Source of the DNA: DATBFX01 sp036558305
GTDB taxonomy: Bacteria; Chloroflexota; Chloroflexia; Thermomicrobiales; UBA6265
Assembly (NCBI GenBank): GCA_036558305.1
Contig: DATBFX010000429.1
Coordinates: 1 to 16,062 of the forward strand
DNA: 16,062 bases
Direction: 5' to 3'
Shown in pieces: positions 7,145 through 13,657 of the stretch. Made by a program: the position numbers and the translations under genes. The notes below the pieces were generated by a model. The model made no database searches, had not been told where the DNA came from, and saw only the letters and a list, made by a program, of their open reading frames with translations. The number at the start of each line of letters is the position of its first letter. The stretch's first letter is position 1.

Positions 7145-9580
7145 TCAGGCGAGCCCGCAGCGCAGGGCGACGGCGGCCGCCTCGCGCCGCGAGTTCACGC
7201 CGAGCTTGCGGTAGATGCTCTCGACGTGCCGCTCGACCGTGCGGACCGAGATGCACAGCTGGCCCGCGATTTCGGGTGCGGTGTCACGCCTGATGAGGAG
7301 GGCAAGGACTTCGCGCTCGCGCTGAGACAGGCCGAACGGGGCGGCGGATAGTGCGGCGGGTTGCGCCGGCGCCGGTTCGACTTCGGACTCGGATCCTACG
7401 TGCTCAATCAGGACCAGGGCCTCGGCGACGGCCTGCTCCGAGGGGAGCGCCCGCCCGGCGGACCAGGCGGCGGCGAACTTCCCCTCACCGAGCGCGACGC
7501 GGGCCGCGGCAATGATCCCCCCTTGATGATCACGATCGGCTGGGAAGGAAGCGCCGCCGACGCGCTCGTCCAGCGCTGCCACTGCCCCGAGTACGCGGGC
7601 GGCACGCTCCGGTCGGCCCTTGGCAAGGACAACGTCCGCCACTCCGACCAACGCCCGCGCCGTCAGCCAGGGGTCGCCGTGGGAGTGCGCGTGACTCAGG
7701 GTCTCCCGATAGCGAGCGGCCGCCTCGACGAGGTCGCCCCGAAGCTGCGCCAGACGCCCCAACAGGCGCCCGAAGTCGAAGATGGTGCTGCCTGCCGCCC
7801 AGTCGTCGCCGATGGACCGCTGACGGGCCAGCGCCTCCGCGACGTACTCCTCCGCCCGCGCGTACTCGCCCCGTGCGTATGCCAGCCTGCCGAGGCTGGC
7901 GAGCGAGTTGCATGCAAAGCGGACGGTTGTGACCGCCCCGTCAGCCAGCCCATCGTAGAGCGCGAGTGCCTCCTCGGTTCGCGTCTGTGCTTCGTCGTAG
8001 CGTCCCTGACTTTGAAGTGCGTTGCCGAGGATGTAAAGACTTGCGGCGACTTGCTCCCTGTCGCCAATGTCACGCCACAAGGCCAGGCCTTGCGCGATCA
8101 GCGCCTCACCCCGTCGTGCGTCGCCCTGGTCGATGGCCAGGTATCCCGCCCGTACCAGCGCCTTGGCACGGAGGGCGACCGGAGCCTCACCGCCAAGTGC
8201 CAGCGCTCGTTCTAGCCAGCCTCGGCCCTCGTCGAAGTGGCTGCGCACGAACCAGAACAGGCTGAGGGCGCTCGTCAGCCGCAGCATCGCCTCGGCCTTC
8301 CCGGCCCGTTCCAACCAGCCGAGTGCTGCCCGAAGGTTGTCGTGCTCCGCCGCCAGTCGCGCCAGCCAGGACTCTTGTCCCGGCATCATCAGGTGCGGCT
8401 CGACCGACTCGGCGAGGGCGAGGAAGTAGGCGGCATGGCGCGTGCGCGACTCGGTGTCCTGTCCGCTCAGTTCGAGTCGCTCAAGCGCGAATTCGCGGAT
8501 GGTTTCGAGCATCGAGAAGCGCATCTCGCCGTCCGGGCCGGATTCCTGGCGCAGCAGGCTGTTGTCCACCAGCGCCGCGATCCCGTCGAGGATGGAGGGG
8601 TCAGGGGTCAGGGGACAGGGGCTAGGAGCACGATCCGCTGACCCCTGACCCCTGCCCCCTGACCCCTGCGGTCCGCAGACCGCTTCTGCTGCCTCCAGCG
8701 TGCATCCGCCCACGAACACCGCCAGCGATCGAAAGAGGGCTTGCTCCGCCGCGGAGAGCTGGTCGTAGCTCCAGGCGATCGCGTCTCGCAGCGTTCGCTG
8801 CCGAGCCGGCGCGTCCCGACTGCCGCCGGTCAGCACCTGCAATCGTCGGTTGAGCAAGGTCAAGAGCGCCCGCGGCGACAGCACCTTGGCCCGTGCCGCG
8901 GCCAGCTCGATCGCGAGCGGCAACCCGTCCAGTCGGCGACAGACCTCGGCCACCGCCGCCGCGTTCGCCTCGGTCAGGGCGAAGCCGGGGTTGACGGCGC
9001 GCGCCCGTTGGAGGAAGAGGGTCACCGTCGCGGTCTGCGCCAACTCCGCTAGCGAGGGAAGACGGGTCGGATCCGGCAGTATCAGGGGCGGTACCGGGAA
9101 CTCCTGCTCACCGAAGACGCGGAGGGCGGCGCGGCTCGTGACGAGCAGTTGCACCGCCGGGCAGGCGGCGAGGAGTTCCGCGACCGTTGGTGCCGCTGGC
9201 AGGACCTGCTCGAAGTTGTCGAGGACGAGCAGGACCTGGCGCGGCCGGAGGAAGGCGGCCACGCCCGCCTGGATCGACCGGGCGTCGGTCTCGACGATGC
9301 CGAGCGCCTGGGCAATCGCGGACAGGACGAGATCGGGGTCGCGGATAGGGGACAGGTCGACGAAGGCGCCGCCATCGGCGAACGCCTCGGCGACGTCGTG
9401 GGCGACGGCCAGGGCGAGCCGGGTCTTGCCGACGCCGCCCGGCCCGGTCAGGGTCAGCAGCGGCACGTTGTCCCCGACCAGGAGGTCACGCGCGGCGGCG
9501 ACCTCGGAAGCCCGCCCGACCAGGGACGTCCGCGGCGTCGGAAACAACGCCCGGGACGCGGGCAACGACGCGAGCGACAC
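7145..9580 (-). CDS. LuxR-family transcriptional regulator with NTPase and TPR-like domains
   Basis: This large cytoplasmic regulator has about 811 residues from GTG 9580. An AAA/NB-ARC-type NTPase comes first, with Walker A GPGGVGKT at residues 46-53, Walker B VLLVLDNFEQ at about 116-125, a sensor-like LLVTSR, and GLPLAIELAAAR. A helical region of TPR-like repeats spans about 400-700. The last 63 residues form a GerE/LuxR helix-turn-helix (LSQREREVLALL...ISVRTVERHVESIYRKLGV). Proteins of this design bind ATP and an inducer and activate nearby promoters. An alternative TTG start at 9640 lies inside a promoter-like sequence and is less likely. A palindromic heptamer-repeat element (8597-8666) is translated in frame as a Gly/Pro-rich linker at about residues 305-328, between the NTPase and the segment ILDGIAALVDNSLL. 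The two genes downstream on the same strand encode exported SnoaL proteins, its likeliest targets. Confidence 0.9.
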   Translation of the reverse strand: MSLASLPASRALFPTPRTSLVGRASEVAAARDLLVGDNVPLLTLTGPGGVGKTRLALAVAHDVAEAFADGGAFVDLSPIRDPDLVLSAIAQALGIVETDARSIQAGVAAFLRPRQVLLVLDNFEQVLPAAPTVAELLAACPAVQLLVTSRAALRVFGEQEFPVPPLILPDPTRLPSLAELAQTATVTLFLQRARAVNPGFALTEANAAAVAEVCRRLDGLPLAIELAAARAKVLSPRALLTLLNRRLQVLTGGSRDAPARQRTLRDAIAWSYDQLSAAEQALFRSLAVFVGGCTLEAAEAVCGPQGSGGRGQGSADRAPSPCPLTPDPSILDGIAALVDNSLLRQESGPDGEMRFSMLETIREFALERLELSGQDTESRTRHAAYFLALAESVEPHLMMPGQESWLARLAAEHDNLRAALGWLERAGKAEAMLRLTSALSLFWFVRSHFDEGRGWLERALALGGEAPVALRAKALVRAGYLAIDQGDARRGEALIAQGLALWRDIGDREQVAASLYILGNALQSQGRYDEAQTRTEEALALYDGLADGAVTTVRFACNSLASLGRLAYARGEYARAEEYVAEALARQRSIGDDWAAGSTIFDFGRLLGRLAQLRGDLVEAAARYRETLSHAHSHGDPWLTARALVGVADVVLAKGRPERAARVLGAVAALDERVGGASFPADRDHQGGIIAAARVALGEGKFAAAWSAGRALPSEQAVAEALVLIEHVGSESEVEPAPAQPAALSAAPFGLSQREREVLALLIRRDTAPEIAGQLCISVRTVERHVESIYRKLGVNSRREAAAVALRCGLA
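8597..8666. repeat. Palindromic heptamer-repeat element inside the LuxR-type gene
   Basis: Four heptamers of the form GGGGTCA or near variants run from 8597 to 8624. After a 14-nt spacer (8625-8638), four complementary heptamers of the form TGACCCC run from 8639 to 8666. The arms can pair into an imperfect stem of about 28 bp. The element is in frame with the surrounding gene and translates on the minus strand to a low-complexity Gly/Ser/Pro linker. It resembles short tandemly repeated or REP-like dispersed sequences. Whether other copies exist in the genome cannot be seen from this window. Confidence 0.85.
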
Positions 9581-9620
9581 GGCGATTCTCGGTTCCGATT
9601 CGCGGCAATACAGTGTCGCG

Positions 9621-9650
9621 ATGATTACCCAACGAACCAATCCGTGTCAA
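9621..9650 (-). promoter_or_regulatory. Sigma-70-like promoter for the LuxR-type gene
   Basis: On the minus strand a perfect TTGACA (9650-9645) is followed by a 17-nt spacer and TAATCA (9627-9622), or by 18 nt and AATCAT. The -35 is consensus and the -10 is weak. Transcription would begin near 9614, which favours translation from GTG 9580 rather than TTG 9640. Confidence 0.5.
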
Positions 9651-9694
9651 GCGCGCTCGCGCGCGCCCGTCAACGCGGTACTCCCGCCTTCGAA

Positions 9695-9710
9695 CTGGCC
9701 GTCCGGCCAG
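9695..9710. promoter_or_regulatory. Candidate operator palindrome
   Basis: CTGGCC and GGCCAG are separated by 4 nt and lie 2 nt upstream of the plus-strand TTGACA and 45 nt upstream of the minus-strand one. The position suggests an operator, but a 6-bp GC-rich palindrome can occur by chance here. Confidence 0.3.
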
Positions 9711-9712
9711 GT

Positions 9713-9741
9713 TTGACATGTGGCCGAGGAAACAGTACATT
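9713..9741 (+). promoter_or_regulatory. Strong sigma-70-like promoter with no clear downstream gene
   Basis: TTGACA (9713-9718), a 17-nt spacer and TACATT (9736-9741) form the best promoter match in the window. It points right, divergent from the LuxR promoter, into about 210 nt without a convincing coding sequence and then toward the convergent M28 gene. It could drive a small RNA, an antisense transcript or a lost gene. Confidence 0.5.
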
Positions 9742-9952
9742 TGTTCGTAAGCGGACCCCTCGGGACGGTGGCGGGCCTGGGCAGGCAGAGAATCGGCCCC
9801 GACCAGACCGCTCGGTCACCCCGGTCCCGCCCCCATCCGTCAACCGATGGGGCCGACGAGCGGGACGCGTTGCCCCTTGGTGCAGCGGTCCCCACCCGAC
9901 CGCCGTGCCCGCGGCGCCGCACCGGCCGCCCCGCTCATGAACACGACGTGCT
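9742..9952. other. Stretch without a supported gene
   Basis: This is the core of the 417-nt interval between the LuxR-type start (9580) and the M28 stop (9998). I see no tRNA, no recognisable ncRNA core and no convincing protein. A 47-codon frame from ATG 9847 lacks a ribosome binding site and has the composition of random GC-rich sequence. Confidence 0.5.
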
Positions 9953-9980
9953 CCCTTTCCCCCTACGCAGGGGGAAAGGG
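9953..9980. repeat. REP-like perfect hairpin, possible terminator of the M28 gene
   Basis: CCCTTTCCCCC and GGGGGAAAGGG form a perfect 11-bp stem with a 6-nt loop, followed by CTGGGGATAGGGGG. This layout resembles widespread intergenic palindromes of the GGGAGAGGGCTGGGG type. It lies 17 nt beyond the M28 stop. There is no U-tract, so a terminator role is uncertain. Confidence 0.65.
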
Positions 9981-9997
9981 CTGGGGATAGGGGGCCG

Positions 9998-11692
9998 TCA
10001 CGCCGTCTCCACCAACCGCAACGCCGACCGCAGCGCGTGCTCCACCCGGTTCTTCTCCCGCACCAGCTTCGTCCGCAGGAAGAAGAACTCGTCCCCCGTC
10101 CGGTCGAGCGCCCCCAACCGTCCCGCCTCCGACAACCCCGGCAATGGGTCGCTCCGCAACGCCAGGTCGTGCTCGAACGGACCCGACCGCGTGTAGTTCA
10201 CCGGGATCAGCAACCGCAGCAACGCCGTCGTCAACTCGTTCGTCGCCGCCGGATCGCGCTGGATGCGGGAGAGGGCCGCGATCGCCGTCGCCGCTTCCCG
10301 CGCCAGCGCCTCGGTCCCGCTGAGATCGATCGCTCCGCGGGCGTCCGCGTGGTACCCCGCCAGCGTCAGCGCCATCTCCTCCGCCGCCGCCGCCGGTTCG
10401 AACGGCAGGCGATCGACGGTGCACAACCGCCACATCGTCTCGGCGTAGACACCGGCGTCGCGCACGAAGTTGTCCGGGTCGATCTTGTCGAGCAAATCCT
10501 CGGTCGTGTGCCACCACCAGCCGAGGCCGCCGCTCTTCCCACCGGCCCCGAGCAGTTGTGCCAGCGCCGCCCCCGTCGCCGAGTCGTCCCGCGCCTGCTC
10601 CGAGAGCGAGGCGAACACCGTCGGGATCCCGTGCCCCCAGAACGACTGGTCGCTCGACCGGCTGATCCGCCGGTAGTCGAGGTGCGCGCCGACCGTCTCT
10701 TCCAGCACCTGCCGCCCGAAGGCGTACGTCTCCGCCATCGTCGGCGCCTCCTCCAAAATCGAAGCGCCGATCGCACCGACCGAATCGACGTTGACGTGGC
10801 AGGCGCACCGGCTGTGGAGGTCGTACCAGAACGCGTCCGCGTACCACGTCGAACTCGCGTAACGTCCGTGCGAATGCCCGGACCAGAAGGCAAAACGGAC
10901 CCCGCGCCGCAGATCGCCACGCCGCTCGGCCAGCAATCGCGCCACCTCCAACTGGGTCGCGTTCGCCGTCCCGTTGTCCATCGCCCCGTAGTGCCAGGAA
11001 TCGACGTGGCCGCTGAACATCACGAAGTCGTCGCCCGCGTTGCCGGGCAATTCCCCCGTCAACGTCGGGATCTTGACCCAGGCCCGGAACGGTTCCGTCA
11101 CCAGCTTCACCCGGACCGCGCCCTGTTGCAGCAACCCCTTCAACCGCTCCCCATCCGGCCGCGAGACGCCCACCGCCGGTACCTTCGGCAGCAGCCCGGC
11201 GGTCTCCGGGATCGGCGTTCCCCAGACCGGCGAGATGCACATCTCGTGGATGTGCTCGTCGTTGATGTGGATCTGCCCGATCGCTCCCGCTCGCTCCGCC
11301 GCCAGCGCCTTACCCGGCATCGCCAACCCGTCGCTGATCACGATCTTGCCGCCGACGTCGCGCCCTTCGTAGTCGCCGGGCATCCCCGCCCCGACGAACA
11401 CCAATTCGCCCGACACCCCCTCGGCGCCCGTACCCGGACTGAGCGAGTACCCGTTGCTCACCACCTCGGCCGGTTGCGGCGAGACGACCGCCAACGACGA
11501 CCGTTGCGGATAGCCGATCAATGCGTCGCTGGCATAGCGGTTGACGCGATACCCGAAGGTGCGCAGTTGGCCCTCGATGTAGTCGAACGCTTCGGCCTCC
11601 TCCGGCGTCCCCGAGAGGCGAACCACGCGGGCGATTCCCCGCAGGTGGCGGTCCAATTCTGCACCGGATACGGCACCAAAGAGCGTCGTCAC
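9998..11692 (-). CDS. M28 family peptidase-like protein with PA domain
   Basis: This protein has about 564 residues from GTG 11692, which has GGAGG (11700-11704) 7 nt upstream; an in-frame TTG at 11731 has no comparable site. A PA-type insert is visible at about 95-150 (GELVFVGAG...GGKIVISDG...AGAIGQIHIND). The M28 zinc-peptidase core follows with H229 in GHVDSW, D239 in GAMDNGTANA, D303 in VNVDSVG and H395 in WWWHTTED, plus the SDQSFWGHGIP loop. M28 enzymes are aminopeptidases or carboxypeptidases. Unusually, the place of the adjacent Glu-Glu pair (general base plus zinc ligand) reads WSGHSHGRY, so catalysis may differ from classic M28 members. There is no signal peptide. The 3' end is next to a REP-like hairpin, and the gene diverges from the LigB-type gene. 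The family is sure; activity and substrate are not. Confidence 0.87.
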   Translation of the reverse strand: MTTLFGAVSGAELDRHLRGIARVVRLSGTPEEAEAFDYIEGQLRTFGYRVNRYASDALIGYPQRSSLAVVSPQPAEVVSNGYSLSPGTGAEGVSGELVFVGAGMPGDYEGRDVGGKIVISDGLAMPGKALAAERAGAIGQIHINDEHIHEMCISPVWGTPIPETAGLLPKVPAVGVSRPDGERLKGLLQQGAVRVKLVTEPFRAWVKIPTLTGELPGNAGDDFVMFSGHVDSWHYGAMDNGTANATQLEVARLLAERRGDLRRGVRFAFWSGHSHGRYASSTWYADAFWYDLHSRCACHVNVDSVGAIGASILEEAPTMAETYAFGRQVLEETVGAHLDYRRISRSSDQSFWGHGIPTVFASLSEQARDDSATGAALAQLLGAGGKSGGLGWWWHTTEDLLDKIDPDNFVRDAGVYAETMWRLCTVDRLPFEPAAAAEEMALTLAGYHADARGAIDLSGTEALAREAATAIAALSRIQRDPAATNELTTALLRLLIPVNYTRSGPFEHDLALRSDPLPGLSEAGRLGALDRTGDEFFFLRTKLVREKNRVEHALRSALRLVETA

Positions 11693-11699
11693 GGCAGGT

Positions 11700-11704
11700 C
11701 CTCC
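11700..11704 (-). promoter_or_regulatory. Ribosome binding site deciding the M28 start
   Basis: GGAGG on the minus strand lies 7 nt before GTG 11692. It supports that start over the upstream in-frame TTG at 11731. Confidence 0.7.
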
Positions 11705-11900
11705 CCAGGATCGCGTCCACGACGCAGTCAACGGGTCAGCGGCGAACTCCGTCGAGCGGTCGATGCATGTGCGTTACGAACAGCCACCCGCATTCTCCCG
11801 CCCATCGCGCCGTCCGTCAATGCCCGCCCGCGTCGTCCGTGCGGCACAATGCTCCCAACGACGAGGCCGCAGGATGAGGAACGAAAGGAGACCAAACGGC

Positions 11901-12764
11901 ATGGCAATCGTGTTCGGAGCGATCGCGCCCCACGGATTCACGATCATCCCGGAGATGAGCGACGACGCCGAGGGCGGACTGAAGACGCGGGCGGCGATGG
12001 AGAAACTTCAAGGGCGCATCGCGAGCGCGGCGCCGGAGGTGGTCGTGATCGCCGGCCCGCACGGTTTCCGCGTCGAAGGCGCAATCTGCCTGGCCGACGT
12101 CGGCCGCGGTGCCGGCACCCTCAGTTGGAAGGGCCGCCAGGTCGAGATGAACGTGCCGGTCGACGGCACCCTCACCGACGCGATCGCCCGCACCGCCGAG
12201 GCGAAGGGCGTACCGATCGCGCGGGGCGGTTACGCCGGCAATCGACGCGACCAGGCGGTGATGCCGATCGACTGGGGCGTGATCACGCCGCTCTGGTACG
12301 CCGGTCACGGGCGGAACATGGTCGGTTACGGCCACGTCCTGGCCGACCGTCCGCAGCCCGACCAAGGTCCGGCGGTGGTGATCGCCACCCCGTCGCGCAG
12401 CCTGCCGCGCGAAAACCTGATCGCGTTCGGTCACGCCATCGCCGAAGCGGCGGCAGCGGACGGCCGTCCCGTGGCCTTCATCGCCTCCTGCGATTGGGCC
12501 CACCGTCACCGCGAGGACGGACCGTACGGCTTCCACGAGGCCGCGGCGCGGGTCGATCGGATGGTCGTCGACGCGGTCGCCGCCGGCGATCTCCGCCGCC
12601 TCCTTGCCGTGACCGATCAGGACGCCGCCGACGCCGCCATCGACGGACTCTGGCAGGCGCTGATCCTGGCCGGCATCCTGGAGCGAGTCCCCCTCGCCGG
12701 CGAACTCCTCAGCTACGAGGCACCGACGTATTACGGGATGATCGTCGCCTCGTACGCGGCCTGA
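11901..12764 (+). CDS. LigB-type class III extradiol dioxygenase family protein
   Basis: This 287-residue protein matches the LigB/DODA/MEMO superfamily, whose enzymes use Fe(II) to cleave catechol rings or related substrates. The expected ligands are visible: H11 in APHGF, H54 in AGPHGF and E273 in SYEAPTYYGM. A candidate catalytic His pair H201/H203 lies in SCDWAHRHREDGPYGFHE. The conserved motifs IDWGVITPLWY and TPSRSLPRENLIAFG support the fold. AAAGGAG (11884-11890) sits 10 nt before the ATG, which is preferred to further upstream frames. No alpha subunit (LigA), ring hydroxylase or other aromatic-degradation gene is nearby, so it may be a single-component dioxygenase or act on a non-catechol substrate. 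It diverges from the M28 gene across about 208 nt with no clear promoter. Confidence 0.87.
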   Translation: MAIVFGAIAPHGFTIIPEMSDDAEGGLKTRAAMEKLQGRIASAAPEVVVIAGPHGFRVEGAICLADVGRGAGTLSWKGRQVEMNVPVDGTLTDAIARTAEAKGVPIARGGYAGNRRDQAVMPIDWGVITPLWYAGHGRNMVGYGHVLADRPQPDQGPAVVIATPSRSLPRENLIAFGHAIAEAAAADGRPVAFIASCDWAHRHREDGPYGFHEAAARVDRMVVDAVAAGDLRRLLAVTDQDAADAAIDGLWQALILAGILERVPLAGELLSYEAPTYYGMIVASYAA

Positions 12765-12891
12765 TGGGTCCTCCCACGTCGCGGCACCAAATCGAGCCCG
12801 GCGCGTTAATCAAGGCAGCGCGGTGAATCGCGCGCCGCGGCCACGGCAAGCTGGATACCAACGTCATGGACCACTCAGAAAGGGGCGTCGG

Positions 12892-13653
12892 ATGAACGAG
12901 GAGAAGCGGGGATCGCGGATGGGGCAATCGGTGCGCGCACTCGGAGTCGGGTCGCTTCTCGTCGCGGCCGTTCTGGCCGGTGCCGGGCGAGGGAGTCGGG
13001 TGAATGCTCAGGATGCCACGCCGGTGGCGGGCACGTCGCCGGCGGTCGTAACCGTCCTCGGCGAGGGATCGGTGACGGTCAAACCGGACATCGCCACGGT
13101 CACGGTCGGCGTCCAGGTAACCAAGCCGACGCTGCCCGAGGCGCAAAACGAGGCGACCAAAGAGATGACCCGCGTGCTCAAGGCGATCGCCAAGGACGGC
13201 ATCAAAGACGACGACGTCCAGACCGCCTACTACAGCGTCAACGTCCTCCAAAACTACGACAACTCCGGCAATCCGACCGAGGTCACCGGTTATCAGGTCT
13301 CCAACCAGGTCAACGTCACGGTGCGCGATCTGGACAAGGTCGGCCCACTCCTGGAGGACGTCGTCGCCGCCGGCGCCAACTCGATCTACGGCATCACCTT
13401 CGGCCTCGCCGATCCGAGCGCGGCGCAAAGCCAGGCGCGCGCGGCGGCAGTCGCCGATGCCAAGACGCGGGCGGAGGAGTTGGCCCAGGCGGCCGGGCTC
13501 AGCCTCGGCCGGGTCCTGGCGATCAGCGAGGGCGTGGCACAACCGGTGCCGTACGTCGCGTCGCAAGGAGCGGGCGGCAAGGCCGGTGCGCCGATCCAAC
13601 CCGGTTCGACGCAGGTGACGGTCGACGTTCAGGTCACGTACGAACTCGTCTAA
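12892..13653 (+). CDS. Exported SIMPL-domain (DUF541, YggE-like) protein
   Basis: This 253-residue protein has a basic N-terminus, a hydrophobic segment at about 16-32 and a likely cleavage site at VNA|QDATP, so it is probably exported. The SIMPL domain fills the rest: VLGEGSVTVKPDIATVTVGV at about 55-74, EMTRVLKAIAKDGIKDDDVQT, ITGYQVSNQVNVTVRDLDKVG-type strands, and the helix DAKTRAEELAQAAGLSLGRVL near the C-terminus. E. coli YggE is linked to oxidative-stress protection and BP26 to Brucella surface antigens, but no enzymatic activity is established. AGGGG (12881-12885) lies 6 nt before ATG 12892; an upstream in-frame ATG at 12823 has no such site. It stands 127 nt after the LigB-type gene, and its stop is 4 nt from the convergent M14 stop. 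Confidence 0.9.
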   Translation: MNEEKRGSRMGQSVRALGVGSLLVAAVLAGAGRGSRVNAQDATPVAGTSPAVVTVLGEGSVTVKPDIATVTVGVQVTKPTLPEAQNEATKEMTRVLKAIAKDGIKDDDVQTAYYSVNVLQNYDNSGNPTEVTGYQVSNQVNVTVRDLDKVGPLLEDVVAAGANSIYGITFGLADPSAAQSQARAAAVADAKTRAEELAQAAGLSLGRVLAISEGVAQPVPYVASQGAGGKAGAPIQPGSTQVTVDVQVTYELV

Positions 13654-13657
13654 GGCA

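Noticed and set aside
9581..9640. TTG start for the LuxR-type regulator at 9640
   Set aside because: The codon lies between the -35 and -10 of the likely promoter, so it would not be transcribed from it. GTG 9580 fits better, though its ribosome binding site is weak.
9651..9666. Alternating GCGCGC tract, possible Z-DNA
   Set aside because: It is short and interrupted, and expected in such GC-rich DNA. No function can be supported.
9732..9746. LexA-box-like sequence (AC-ATTT-GTTCG) over the orphan -10
   Set aside because: Only the right half matches the CGAAC-N4-GTTCG type. No DNA-repair gene follows, so it is probably chance.
9720..10196. A 158-codon frame directly after the orphan promoter
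   Set aside because: Its GTG lies within the promoter itself, there is no ribosome binding site, and half of it is antisense to M28. It shows no family resemblance.
10037..12826. A very long plus-strand open frame (929 codons)
   Set aside because: It runs antisense to the M28 gene and out of frame with the LigB-type gene, is rich in Arg/Pro/Gln, and has no domain. It is a by-product of high-GC codon bias.
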